From SAR86 cluster bacterium AG-447-A08 (GTDB lineage: Bacteria; Pseudomonadota; Gammaproteobacteria; Magnimaribacterales; Magnimaribacteraceae), in the NCBI GenBank assembly GCA_003212335.1, contig QCQA01000009.1, positions 1 through 49,125 on the forward strand: a DNA stretch of 49,125 bases, in the 5' to 3' direction. The notes beneath the pieces were generated by a model. It did not search any database. It worked only from the letters and a program-made list of their open reading frames with translations, and was not told the DNA's origin. The position numbers and the translations under genes are program-made. Positions 1 through 8,919 of this stretch are shown here, one piece after another. Position 1 is the stretch's first letter; every line of letters begins with the position of its first letter.

Positions 1-591
1 TCGTTTAACTGTCTCCAGGTTTTGAGCAAAGACCTCTAGCTTAGAATCCAAAAGTATTTCTATAGATTGTTCATTTCCTAAAAAATCAGGGACAAGTGCC
101 TCAATAACGACCTCGGGAGCTTCCTTCTTAATTGCTTTTACAGTATCTGCAAAATGTTTTGCACCTCCATCATCAAGGTCGTCCCGGTTTACAGATGTAA
201 GAACTGCATACTTTAAGTTCATATGAGATATTGAATTAGCAACCTTAAGTGGCTCTTCCTTATCGAGCAACCCTTTAGGATTGCCAGTATCTACAGCGCA
301 AAATTTACAGGCCCGGGTACAAACAGAACCCAGTAACATAAAAGTTGCTGTGCCATGGCTCCAACATTCTTGAATATTTGGACACATTGCCTCTTCGCAA
401 ACAGTATGCAGCTTTTTATTGGCTACAATTTCTTTAAGCTCTCTATACTTCGAAGAATTTTGTGACTTAACTCTGAGCCATGTAGGCTTTCTTTCAATTG
501 GAATGAGCTTATTTGAATTAGGCTTAATCCCATTCTTAACGGCGATTACGCCATTTTCTTTGATGGTTTTTGTTGGTATTAAGTTATCCAT
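1..591 (-). CDS. lipA: Lipoyl synthase LipA (C-terminal part beyond window)
   Basis: Radical SAM enzyme that inserts two sulfurs into protein-bound octanoyl groups to make lipoyl cofactors. About 197 N-terminal residues are visible, reading off the left edge; the family is normally about 320 residues. The auxiliary iron-sulfur cluster cysteines (CX4CX5C, in [13 protein letters not shown]) and the radical SAM CX3CX2C motif (CTRACKFC) are both present, followed by the [13 protein letters not shown] segment typical of LipA. The ATG at 591-589 shares one base with the lipB stop codon (TAATG), so the two are translationally coupled. Family assignment is secure. Confidence 0.96.
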   Translation of the reverse strand, partial: MDNLIPTKTIKENGVIAVKNGIKPNSNKLIPIERKPTWLRVKSQNSSKYRELKEIVANKKLHTVCEEAMCPNIQECWSHGTATFMLLGSVCTRACKFCAVDTGNPKGLLDKEEPLKVANSISHMNLKYAVLTSVNRDDLDDGGAKHFADTVKAIKKEAPEVVIEALVPDFLGNEQSIEILLDSKLEVFAQNLETVKR

Positions 592-1205
592 TAGGCTGCC
601 CTAGCTCCTTGACTCTTAATAAGCTGTAAGAAATCTCTTTTGACTTCATCAATTGAAATTTCTGCAAATTCATTTATTTGGGTTACTTCCAAGGAGTCGA
701 TTCCACAAGTTACTATTCCATCAAAGGGCTTCATATCCATATCGACGTTTAAGCTAATACCATGGTAACAAAATCCTCTTTTGATTTTTAAACCAATAGA
801 AGCTATCTTCTTATCTTGCACATAAATTCCTGGAGCTCCAGTTCTTCTTGACGCATTTATTTCATATTGCTTTAGAAGATCTATGATTAGCGATTCCATT
901 TCACAAATTAACTTTTTCGGTCCCCAATTAAGTCTTCTTAAATTAAGCAGAAAGTAGATCATTAGCTGTCCTGGTCCATGGTAAGTTACCTGCCCGCCCC
1001 TATCAGTTCTGACTACCGGAATATCGTTTGTTGAAATGATATTTTCTTCTAATGCAGCATGTCCCAGAGTATAAACTGGATGATGTTCCGTAAACCAAAT
1101 ATCATCCTTTTCTTGACCAGACTTTTGGTCTGTAGCTACCTGCATTTGCCTCCAGACATCTTGAAATTCTGTTAGACCTAGATCTTTAGTATCTAAATTA
1201 TTCAA
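591..1205 (-). CDS. lipB: Octanoyltransferase LipB
   Basis: Transfers octanoyl from octanoyl-ACP to lipoate-dependent enzyme domains, supplying the substrate of LipA next door. At 204 residues it is near the usual length. The [13 protein letters not shown] motif, the lysine in [11 protein letters not shown] and the catalytic cysteine in GIVTCGIDS are all present. The start is TTG at 1205-1203, overlapping the TGA of the upstream TRAP protein gene; the sequence following it ([17 protein letters not shown]) matches a normal LipB N-terminus, so the rare start is accepted. It lies in a minus-strand unit uvrD-TRAP-lipB-lipA. Confidence 0.95.
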   Translation of the reverse strand: MNNLDTKDLGLTEFQDVWRQMQVATDQKSGQEKDDIWFTEHHPVYTLGHAALEENIISTNDIPVVRTDRGGQVTYHGPGQLMIYFLLNLRRLNWGPKKLICEMESLIIDLLKQYEINASRRTGAPGIYVQDKKIASIGLKIKRGFCYHGISLNVDMDMKPFDGIVTCGIDSLEVTQINEFAEISIDEVKRDFLQLIKSQGARAA

Positions 1206-2299
1206 TCCAACTCTCTAGTGTCGATATAAGCCTTTTCCGATATCCTGTGATAGTTGATAACTTGTTCTTTAAATTCGTTATAAGACTTGTAAACTTTTTG
1301 AGCCATCGGATCATCCTCGATAAAATCTTCCATGACTTCTTTTGTTATCTTTTTAAGTTCTATAAGCACACTATCTGGAAGCTTTCGAAGATCCACATTG
1401 TGTTTCTCGATTAATTCTGTAAGTGCCTTATTATTTCTTGCAGTATACTCATCAAGCATCTCTTGATTAGCGGACTTAGCAGCGTATTTAATGATTGCTT
1501 TCAAGTCATCGGGCAAGGTTTCATAAGCTTCTTTATTGATGATAATTTCCAAAGTAGAGCCGGGTTCATGCCATCCTGGATAATAGTAGTAGTCAGAAAC
1601 CTGGTGGAATCCAAAGGTAAGATCATTATATGGTCCTACCCATTCAGCAGCATCAACTACCCCCTGTTGTAAGGAGAGAAAAATCTCATTACCTGGAAGA
1701 GTAACTGTTTCAGCGCCTGCTCTTGTGAATACTTCTCCCGCCAATCCGGGTATTCTCATTTTAAGGCCCTTGAGGTCATCCAAAGAATTGATTTCTTTCT
1801 TAAACCAACCTGCCATTTGTACCCCTGAATTTCCACCTGCTAAAGGAATTAGGTTAAAGGGAGCGTAAGCTTCTTCCCAGAGCTCCATGCCTCCTCCGTA
1901 ATGTAGCCAGCCATTCATCTCCTGAGCAGTTAATCCGAAGGGAACTGCAGTAAAGAATTGAGAGGATTTTACTTTACCTGTCCAATAGTAAGACGCTCCA
2001 TGGCCTAACTGAACATTACCTTGTGAAACTGCATCAAAAACTCCCAAAGCTGGTACAAATTCTCCTGCTCCATAAACCTTAATTTGCATTCTTCCACAAG
2101 TCATCTCATCGACGTATTTAGAAAAGTTTTCTGGACCCATTCCAAGTCCAGGGAAGTTTTTAGGCCAAGTGGTTACCATTGTCCATTTGTAAGTCTTACT
2201 ACCTGTAGAAAAACAACCGTCATCCTCTAGACTTGTAGTCTCGGTGCCAGAGCATGCTATCAAAATAAGTGTTATTCCAGTTGCTAATAATTTTTTCAT
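1202..2299 (-). CDS. TRAP transporter solute-binding lipoprotein (DctP/TakP-like)
   Basis: Periplasmic substrate-binding subunit of a tripartite ATP-independent transporter. The N-terminus is a lipoprotein signal with lipobox LILIAC (Cys16), so it is probably membrane-anchored. The mature part carries the DctP hallmarks: WTMVTTWPKNFPGLG near residue 40, the GLKMRIPGL segment that holds the carboxylate-binding arginine in this family, and AAEWVGPYND. It resembles the TakP branch, which binds 2-oxo acids; the ligand here is inferred, not known. No DctQ or DctM membrane gene lies in the window, which is unusual. It sits 15 bases after uvrD and overlaps lipB by a few bases. Confidence 0.88.
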   Translation of the reverse strand: MKKLLATGITLILIACSGTETTSLEDDGCFSTGSKTYKWTMVTTWPKNFPGLGMGPENFSKYVDEMTCGRMQIKVYGAGEFVPALGVFDAVSQGNVQLGHGASYYWTGKVKSSQFFTAVPFGLTAQEMNGWLHYGGGMELWEEAYAPFNLIPLAGGNSGVQMAGWFKKEINSLDDLKGLKMRIPGLAGEVFTRAGAETVTLPGNEIFLSLQQGVVDAAEWVGPYNDLTFGFHQVSDYYYYPGWHEPGSTLEIIINKEAYETLPDDLKAIIKYAAKSANQEMLDEYTARNNKALTELIEKHNVDLRKLPDSVLIELKKITKEVMEDFIEDDPMAQKVYKSYNEFKEQVINYHRISEKAYIDTRELD

Positions 2300-2314
2300 T
2301 TTGAATACCTTTCT

Positions 2315-4480
2315 TTATATATGTTGTAGTTTAGCGTAAGAAACCATAAGCCACTTCGTTTTGCTAGAATCGAAATTTACCTCCACTCTTGCATTAGCTC
2401 CCTCACCTTCGTAATTAAGAATTACACCTTCTCCAAATGCCTCATGAAGCACTCTCTGCCCTAATTTAAATTCTGTATCTGGTACTTCGCCTGAAACTAT
2501 TTTTGAACTAGATTTTGATGCTCTAGGAACATTTCCGCCGGTTCTGACCTCTACAGTTAGATTTTCAGGTATCTCTCTCAAAAATCTAGAAGCTGGATTG
2601 AAGCTCTCGGACCCATAGAGGTTTCTCATCTCCGCATGAGTAATGAATAGCTTTTCCATAGATCTAGTCATACCCACATAACATAACCTTCTTTCTTCTT
2701 GTAATTGGTTGGGGTCTTCGACGGATAATTTATGAGGAAAGAGACCTTCTTCGAATCCTGATATAAAAACTAGAGGAAATTCCAACCCTTTTGCTGAGTG
2801 TAGAGTCATTAATTGTATAGCAGACTCATGCTCAGAAGCCTGAGTTTCTCCCGCATCAAGAGCTGCATGATCAATAAACATCTTTAATGGACCTTCTTCT
2901 AGGTCATCAAAAGAATCTGGTTCAAAGTCCCTAGCTGCTCCTACTAACTCCGAAAGGTTTTCAACTCTTGTTCTTCCTTTTTCTCCTGCTTCTTTTTTGT
3001 GATATTCGATTAAACCGCTTCTCTCAACAGTAATATCAACAATTTCTCTCAACTGAAGATCTTTGGTGTCATTTTCAAGGTTATCAAAACTAGACATGAA
3101 TCCTTGAATAGCCTGAGAAGCTCTCGGTGTTAGACCGTCATTATCTAGAAGTTCCTCACATGCCCTCCAGAGAGATATGCTCTTTTCAGATGCCCTTGAC
3201 CTAATAAGGTCTATTGTTTTAGCACCTATACCTCTTGGAGGAATATTGATAACTCTCTCAAAAGCAGCATCATCTTCTCTTCCGTAGAGAAGTCTGAGAT
3301 AACTCATAGCATTTTTTATTTCTGCTCTTTCGTAGAATCTTAAACCGCCATAAATTTTGTACGGCAAAGCTTCTCTTAAAATTGCCTCTTCCAAGACCCT
3401 TGACTGAGCATTAGACCGATAAAGGATGGCTACTTCATCAAGACTTCTACCTTGGTTGACCCAATTTTGTATGCTTCCAACTATATATCGAGCTTCATCA
3501 TCTTCGTTATACGCCGAATAGACTGATATTGGCTCTCCTTCTTTTTGATCCGTCCAAAGCTCTTTACCCATTCTGCCTTGGTTATTTTTTATAACTTCAT
3601 TAGCAGCACTTAAAATTACAGAAGTAGATCTGTAATTCTGTTCAAGTCTAATCACTTCGGTATTGTTATAGTCGTTTGTAAATCTATTTATATTTTCACT
3701 CTTAGCTCCCCTCCATCCATAAATAGATTGATCATCATCCCCTACTGACATGAAATTAGCTCCGCCATCCGCTAATAATTTCAAAAATTGATATTGCACT
3801 TCATTAGTATCTTGAAATTCATCAACCAATATATGGCTAAATCTTCTTTGATAATGTCTCAAAACTTCTTCGTTGCTTTTAAGTAACAAGTAGACTCTCA
3901 GTAAAAGCTCTCCGAAATCAACCAAACTTTCCCTCTCACAAAGCTCCTCATAAGCTTTATATACTTCGGTCATCTTTTCAGCGAAGTAATCATCTGAAAC
4001 TTCCACATCTTTTGACCTTCTGCACTCATCTTTTTGTTTGTTTATAAACCATTGAATCTGTCTTGGCGGCCACTTGGTATCATCAAGGCCCATGGATTTC
4101 ACGACTCTCTTGATAACTCGATATTGATCTTCAGAATCCAAAATCGCAAACTCTTTTCTTAAGCCGGCTTCTTCCCAATGTGTTCTTAGTAAACGATGTG
4201 AAATTCCATGAAATGTACCACACCAAAAATTACCCATCTCATCTTGAACAATGTCTTCAATCCTTCCCCGCATTTCTCGTGAAGCTTTATTAGTAAAAGT
4301 TACAGTTAAGATGGAATGAGGGTTTATATTTTCAGCTTTTATTAGCCAGGCCACGCGGTGTGCAATTACCCTAGTTTTACCAGATCCTGCACCGGCAAGA
4401 ACAAGTAAGTTCTTAGATTCAGAAGTTACCGCATTTCTCTGGGGTTCGTTAAGACTTTCGAAAATTTCAGATACATCCAC
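2315..4480 (-). CDS. uvrD: UvrD/Rep-family superfamily 1 DNA helicase
   Basis: ATP-dependent 3'-5' helicase of nucleotide excision and mismatch repair. All SF1A motifs are visible: Walker A LAGAGSGKTRV near residue 30, motif II LVDEFQDTN, GDDDQSIYGWRGA, LEQNYRST, MTLHSAKGLEFPLVF, and the motif VI region CYVGMTRS. The C-terminus ends in a Tudor-like tail (GQRVLHEAFGEGVILNYEG), as in UvrD and PcrA. At 721 residues it is almost exactly UvrD length. The start is GTG at 4480-4478; no ATG is nearby. The gene is first in the minus-strand unit and divergent from the MazG-like gene. Rep is the only realistic alternative; the Tudor tail favours UvrD. Confidence 0.94.
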   Translation of the reverse strand: MDVSEIFESLNEPQRNAVTSESKNLLVLAGAGSGKTRVIAHRVAWLIKAENINPHSILTVTFTNKASREMRGRIEDIVQDEMGNFWCGTFHGISHRLLRTHWEEAGLRKEFAILDSEDQYRVIKRVVKSMGLDDTKWPPRQIQWFINKQKDECRRSKDVEVSDDYFAEKMTEVYKAYEELCERESLVDFGELLLRVYLLLKSNEEVLRHYQRRFSHILVDEFQDTNEVQYQFLKLLADGGANFMSVGDDDQSIYGWRGAKSENINRFTNDYNNTEVIRLEQNYRSTSVILSAANEVIKNNQGRMGKELWTDQKEGEPISVYSAYNEDDEARYIVGSIQNWVNQGRSLDEVAILYRSNAQSRVLEEAILREALPYKIYGGLRFYERAEIKNAMSYLRLLYGREDDAAFERVINIPPRGIGAKTIDLIRSRASEKSISLWRACEELLDNDGLTPRASQAIQGFMSSFDNLENDTKDLQLREIVDITVERSGLIEYHKKEAGEKGRTRVENLSELVGAARDFEPDSFDDLEEGPLKMFIDHAALDAGETQASEHESAIQLMTLHSAKGLEFPLVFISGFEEGLFPHKLSVEDPNQLQEERRLCYVGMTRSMEKLFITHAEMRNLYGSESFNPASRFLREIPENLTVEVRTGGNVPRASKSSSKIVSGEVPDTEFKLGQRVLHEAFGEGVILNYEGEGANARVEVNFDSSKTKWLMVSYAKLQHI

Positions 4481-4603
4481 GTATCTATTTTACCAAGAAT
4501 TGAACTAACATCTTGGGTAATTCGATCTTAATTTTATAAAAAAACTCTTATTAATTTCTTTATAGAGCCTATTAATATCATGTGCTTTAGGTATCATTGG
4601 AGT

Positions 4604-5017
4604 ATGGAAAATGCAGAAAAATTTTTTGAAACATATTGTGATTTCGTCACGAAAGTAACTAGTGATCCAAGCCTAAAAATAGATGACTTAAAAAAATCTT
4701 TGGATAATATTCAGGAAAACTCACCAATTGATACTCCGCGCCTTTTAACGGCTGCACTTGGATTAGGCAGCGAAACTGGAGAATTTGTCGAGATAGTAAA
4801 GAAAATGATACTTCAAGGTAAGCCTGCCGATGAAGACAATATCTTTCATATGAAAAGAGAACTGGGAGATGTTATGTGGTACTGGGTTACTGCCTGTATG
4901 GCATTAGACCTAGACCCTGTAGAGGTTATTTCAGAGAATCAAAAGAAACTGGAAGCTAGATACGGCGAACAGTTCACCATCGATCAAAGCGAAGTTAGGG
5001 CTAAAGGAGATCTTTAA
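4604..5017 (+). CDS. MazG-like nucleotide pyrophosphohydrolase
   Basis: Small all-alpha NTP pyrophosphatase domain protein of about 137 residues. It carries the MazG-type metal-binding acids in LGSETGEFVEIVKKM (EXXE) and in KRELGDVMWYW (EXXD), which would hydrolyse an NTP or modified nucleotide to NMP and pyrophosphate. The ATG at 4604, preceded by GGAG, is preferred over an upstream in-frame ATG at 4580, because the extra residues (MCFRYHWS) are not typical. It converges directly on the ALA synthase gene: the two stop codons abut at 5017/5018. Substrate is unknown; a house-cleaning role is an inference from the family. Confidence 0.85.
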   Translation: MENAEKFFETYCDFVTKVTSDPSLKIDDLKKSLDNIQENSPIDTPRLLTAALGLGSETGEFVEIVKKMILQGKPADEDNIFHMKRELGDVMWYWVTACMALDLDPVEVISENQKKLEARYGEQFTIDQSEVRAKGDL

Positions 5018-6268
5018 CTAATAGATTCTAGATACAGCGGACTTTTCTTCTTCAGCTGAATCGGAACGTCTTAGGTCCATTTGCTTCCAAACATCATCAA
5101 GGGCGTCCAAGAAATGATCTATATCGCTTGCTTCATGACGAGGAGTGATAGTTACCCTGAATCTTTCATCGCCCTTTGGAACCGTTGGGTAAAAAATAGG
5201 CTGAATGTATATTCCATGCTTTTCTAGCAGAAGGTGAGCCGCCTCTTTACAAAGCCTAGGGTCATAGAGATGAATCGGTATTATATGACTGTCATTCTCT
5301 AGGAAAGGTATTTGCAGTTCTCTTAAGCCTGCTCTAATTCGATCAGAGTTAATTCTTATGTTTTCCCGTAGATCTTCAGAGGTCATAGCAATCTTAATAC
5401 TTGTAATGGATGCTGCTGCTATAGACGGATTCATAGAAGATGTGAAGATGAAACCAGGAGCAAAACTTCTGATGTAGTCAATAATATCAGCATTTGCCGC
5501 GACATAACCACCCATCTGTCCATAGGATTTTGATAATGTGCCGTTGATAATATCTATTTCATCTTCGAGTCCTTTTTCAGCCGTTATGCCTCTACCCTCA
5601 GGACCATATAAGCCTACTGAATGGACTTCATCCAGGTAAGTTAGAGCATTGTATTTTTTGGCAATGTCGATTATTTTTTGTAATGGAGAACGTAATCCTT
5701 CCATGGAATAAAGAGATTCAAAAACAATTAGTTTGGGCGTATTTGCATTAGCGGTATTTAAGAGCTCCTCTAAATGTTCTGTGTCGTTGTGTCTGAAGAT
5801 ATGTGTTACTACATCAGCATTTTTTATACCTTGTATTAGAGAGGCATGATTTAGCTCATCAGAAAAAACTTCTATCCCCTCCATGTTCTTGCAGAGAGTC
5901 CAAAGAGTCGATTGATTTGCTGTATACGCTGAAGGGAAAAGAAGTGCAGATTCTTTTCTGTGAAGATCAGCAAGGAGCCTTTCAAGATCTACATGATATG
6001 TTGAAGTACCAGAAATATTTCTTGTTCCACCTGATCCAGTGCCAAGTTCATTTATAACCTCAATAGAGGTCTTAGTTACTTCTGGGTGTTGGCTTAAGTT
6101 TAAGTAGTCATTACTACACCAAACTTCAACTTCTCTTTCTTTACCTTCAAATCTTTCGGTTGCCTTGGGAAAGCTAGATTTGTTTCTATTTATAGCTCTA
6201 AACTTTCTATATAGACCCTGAGATTTAAGTGAAACTAACTCGTCCGAGAAGAATTTTTTATAGTTCAT
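5018..6268 (-). CDS. hemA: 5-aminolevulinate synthase (C4 pathway)
   Basis: PLP enzyme condensing glycine with succinyl-CoA to 5-aminolevulinate, the first step of heme synthesis by the Shemin route. It shows the ALAS N-terminus (FRAINR, then VWCSNDYL at about residue 50), GSGGTRNISGTSTYHVDLE, the LDEVHSVGLYGPEGRG segment with the PLP-binding Asp, and the Schiff-base lysine in GTLSKSYGQMGGY. Length 416 fits the family. The related enzymes KBL and AONS (BioF) are alternatives by fold, but the long N-terminus, the RNISGT motif and the adjacent hem genes point to ALAS. ATG start; divergent from hemCD across 108 bases. ALAS is unusual in Gammaproteobacteria, which mostly use glutamyl-tRNA. Confidence 0.92.
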   Translation of the reverse strand: MNYKKFFSDELVSLKSQGLYRKFRAINRNKSSFPKATERFEGKEREVEVWCSNDYLNLSQHPEVTKTSIEVINELGTGSGGTRNISGTSTYHVDLERLLADLHRKESALLFPSAYTANQSTLWTLCKNMEGIEVFSDELNHASLIQGIKNADVVTHIFRHNDTEHLEELLNTANANTPKLIVFESLYSMEGLRSPLQKIIDIAKKYNALTYLDEVHSVGLYGPEGRGITAEKGLEDEIDIINGTLSKSYGQMGGYVAANADIIDYIRSFAPGFIFTSSMNPSIAAASITSIKIAMTSEDLRENIRINSDRIRAGLRELQIPFLENDSHIIPIHLYDPRLCKEAAHLLLEKHGIYIQPIFYPTVPKGDERFRVTITPRHEASDIDHFLDALDDVWKQMDLRRSDSAEEEKSAVSRIY

Positions 6269-6376
6269 GAATTAATTATTGATAAAAGTTAATATAATCA
6301 GACTTGAAAAGGACGCCATTATAAAACGTTATCGATTAGTGTGGGTTCTTAAGAATTATTCTCATTTAGTTTTAAA

Positions 6377-7873
6377 TTGAAAACCTTAAAAATAGTATCA
6401 AGGAAAAGCCCTCTTGCTAGGATTCAGGCTCTTCTTGTAGCTAAAAAAATAACACAGGCTTTTCCTAAACTAGAAATAAAACACATATATAAAAATACTC
6501 TGGGTGATGAAGATTTAACGACACCTCTAAATGAGATGCCTGACATTGGTGTGTTTACTAGTGATATCAGAACTGACCTTCTTAATGGAGTTGCAGATAT
6601 TGCAGTTCATTCCTGGAAAGACCTACCAGTTGATCTTGAAGGAGGCACTGAGATACTTGGAACAATTGATCGCGCAGATATGAGAGATATGATCTTTTTA
6701 AAAAAAGATAGCATTGGAAAGGAGAATCTAAATATCTTGAGCTCTTCTCCTAGAAGAGAAAAAAATCTTTCTGGCTTTTTACCTTCAGCGCTTCCATTTC
6801 AAACTCAGATTAATTTTAAAGATGTGAGAGGTAATATTCACACTAGATTGACTAAGTTGCTTGAAGGCACGGAGGATGGTCTTGTTGTTGCTAAAGCCGC
6901 CATAGATAGATTCCTGCAAAATAGAACTAGCGAATTTGAACAAGAAAGGTTATCTCTCCTTGAGATGCAGAAAGACCTGAAGTGGATGGTGCTCCCTCTA
7001 TCTCAAAATCCATGTGCAGCTGCTCAAGGAGCTCTTGCAATTGAAGCTCGACAAGAGGATGAAGAGGTAAAAGAAATTATTTCCACTATTACAAATACAG
7101 AAATTTTTAAATCTGTTGAGGTCGAAAGAACAATATTGAAGTCTCATGGTGGGGGCTGTCATCAAAAGATCGGTGTCAGTCATGAAATCCTAGAAACAAC
7201 TGAATTATTGACAGTAAGAGGTGAGACTGAAGAGGGGGAAGATTTGTCTGAAAGATTACTTAAGAGTAATGATGATAACTATTTTGATTCTATAAATAGT
7301 GCTAATTATTTTCCAAGCAATAAATCGGAGCAAAAGTTTTTTAAGCGCGTGCCAATTACAGACTCTGAAATAGTCTTGAAAGGTACTAAGAATAAGGGAA
7401 TATATATAAGCAGATCCAATGCGATAGAAGGCCCCGGACTTATAGATGATTCAAATATCATCTGGACAAGCGGCATAGACACTTGGAAGTCGATGGCAAC
7501 AAAAGGATATTGGGTAAATGGAACCTCAGACAGCCTTGGAGAAAATAACTCTCCTGAAGTAAGTCTATTTCAAGATATAGATTGGCTTAAGTTAACGCAT
7601 AAAGATAATCGCGATGAAGAAAAAGAAGTGATTGCAACTTATGAATTAAAGGCTTTAGATATTTCAGAAAGACTTTTGAGTTGTGACTATTTCTATTGGA
7701 TGAGTGCCAGCTCCTTTGAGCTCGCAATAAAAAAATATCCTGAAATTAAAAAAAGAAATCATGCTTGCGGTCTTGGAAAGACTTTCAAATCCATACAAAG
7801 GACTATCCCACAAGTAACTCCATTTCTAGACTTTGATAGTTGGTTAGAAGCCATAAATAATAAGATAAAATAA
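6377..7873 (+). CDS. hemC: Probable HemC-HemD fusion: porphobilinogen deaminase / uroporphyrinogen-III synthase
   Basis: Residues 1-300 are a divergent hydroxymethylbilane synthase: SRKSPLARIQA at the N-terminus, the catalytic Asp in ADIAVHSWKDLP, AAAQGALAIEAR, and the dipyrromethane-attachment cysteine in HGGGCHQKIGV. Residues from about 335 to 498 are extra. They begin KGIYISRSNA, and contain WMSASSFELAIKKYP and NHACGLGKTF, which look like the weakly conserved HemD signature (a serine-rich SASS-F strand followed by C-G-x-T). So one chain probably makes uroporphyrinogen III from porphobilinogen. The start is TTG at 6377: the reading frame is closed at 6350-6352 and no ATG occurs until residue 53. 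The HemD half is less certain than the HemC half. Confidence 0.85.
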   Translation: MKTLKIVSRKSPLARIQALLVAKKITQAFPKLEIKHIYKNTLGDEDLTTPLNEMPDIGVFTSDIRTDLLNGVADIAVHSWKDLPVDLEGGTEILGTIDRADMRDMIFLKKDSIGKENLNILSSSPRREKNLSGFLPSALPFQTQINFKDVRGNIHTRLTKLLEGTEDGLVVAKAAIDRFLQNRTSEFEQERLSLLEMQKDLKWMVLPLSQNPCAAAQGALAIEARQEDEEVKEIISTITNTEIFKSVEVERTILKSHGGGCHQKIGVSHEILETTELLTVRGETEEGEDLSERLLKSNDDNYFDSINSANYFPSNKSEQKFFKRVPITDSEIVLKGTKNKGIYISRSNAIEGPGLIDDSNIIWTSGIDTWKSMATKGYWVNGTSDSLGENNSPEVSLFQDIDWLKLTHKDNRDEEKEVIATYELKALDISERLLSCDYFYWMSASSFELAIKKYPEIKKRNHACGLGKTFKSIQRTIPQVTPFLDFDSWLEAINNKIK

Positions 7874-7890
7874 ATACCTGTTGCCTAAGG

Positions 7891-7896
7891 TATAAT
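7891..7896 (+). promoter_or_regulatory. Candidate -10 box upstream of hemB
   Basis: A perfect TATAAT stands between hemCD and hemB, 23 bases before the hemB ATG, preceded by GG. No good -35 hexamer is found 16-18 bases upstream, only AT-rich sequence. It could give hemBEFJ a promoter separate from hemCD. The match is short and the region is AT-rich, so this is tentative. Confidence 0.35.
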
Positions 7897-7919
7897 GCCC
7901 CACTGTTATTTCAATTAGC

Positions 7920-8915
7920 ATGAACGTATCCAGAAAATACCCTCAATCAAGATTAAGGCGAACAAGATTTACTTCTTCAATTAGGAGTTTAGTTGCAGAG
8001 AACACCCTCAGTGTGGACGACCTAATACAGCCTATATTTGTAAAGGAAGACCTAGATGGAACGGAAAGTATAGATTCCCTGCCAGGGATTAACAGGTATG
8101 GTCTTAACGCTTTAGATGAAGAAATTGAAAAAATACAAAGCAATAAGATCAAGGCTGTTGCTATTTTTCCGGTCATAAATCCTGATAAAAAAGACGAGCA
8201 AGGAAGTGACTCATTAAATGAAGATAATTTAGTTTGTACTGCTATAAAACAAATTAAGAAAAATTCTGAGCTAGCCGTAATAGCAGATGTTGCTTTAGAT
8301 CCCTACACGTCTCATGGGCATGACGGCGTTTTAGATGAAAATGGATATGTCGAAAATGACAGAAGTCTTTCTCTTCTCGTAAAACAAGCACTTACCCTTG
8401 CAAAAGCTGGGGCAGATATGGTGGCTCCATCAGACATGATGGACGGAAGAATAGCAGATATTAGAGAGTCCTTAGAATCCAATGATTTTGTAAATACCAT
8501 CATTCTTTCTTATGCTGCTAAATATAGTTCAAAATTTTATGGCCCTTTTAGGGATGCTGTAGGATCCTCCGCAAATCTTGGAGTAGGAAGTAAAGATACC
8601 TACCAAATGTCTGTGGCAAATGTAGAAGAAGCTCTGCATGAAGTGAAAATGGATATTGAAGAAGGTGCCGATATAGTTATGGTTAAACCTGGAATGCCTT
8701 ATCTTGATGTTATTAAAGCAGTTAAAGATACATTTAGAGTCCCTACTTTTGCATATCAGGTAAGTGGTGAATATGCCATGTTGAAAGCAGCAATAGAAAA
8801 TGGATGGTTATCAGAAGAAGTTTTACAGGAATCCTTGTTAAGCTTCAAAAGGGCTGGTGCAGATTGTGTTTTGACCTATGCTGCCAATGAAATAGCCTTA
8901 AAGTTAAATCGATAG
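7920..8915 (+). CDS. hemB: Delta-aminolevulinic acid dehydratase (porphobilinogen synthase), Mg-type
   Basis: Condenses two 5-aminolevulinate molecules into porphobilinogen. The active-site loop reads DVALDPYTSHGHDGVLDENG, with aspartates where zinc-type enzymes such as E. coli HemB carry cysteines, so it should be a magnesium- or metal-insensitive type like that of Pseudomonas. The two Schiff-base lysines lie in SSKFYGPFRDA and VMVKPGMPYLD. Length 331 is normal. ATG start, 46 bases after hemCD and 4 before hemE. Assignment is secure. Confidence 0.96.
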   Translation: MNVSRKYPQSRLRRTRFTSSIRSLVAENTLSVDDLIQPIFVKEDLDGTESIDSLPGINRYGLNALDEEIEKIQSNKIKAVAIFPVINPDKKDEQGSDSLNEDNLVCTAIKQIKKNSELAVIADVALDPYTSHGHDGVLDENGYVENDRSLSLLVKQALTLAKAGADMVAPSDMMDGRIADIRESLESNDFVNTIILSYAAKYSSKFYGPFRDAVGSSANLGVGSKDTYQMSVANVEEALHEVKMDIEEGADIVMVKPGMPYLDVIKAVKDTFRVPTFAYQVSGEYAMLKAAIENGWLSEEVLQESLLSFKRAGADCVLTYAANEIALKLNR

Positions 8916-8919
8916 AGTC

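Noticed and set aside
4490-4520. Imperfect dyad (TTACCAAGA / TCTTGGGTAA) upstream of uvrD
   Set aside because: Arms differ by a bulge and do not match a LexA box (CTG-N10-CAG); probably chance.
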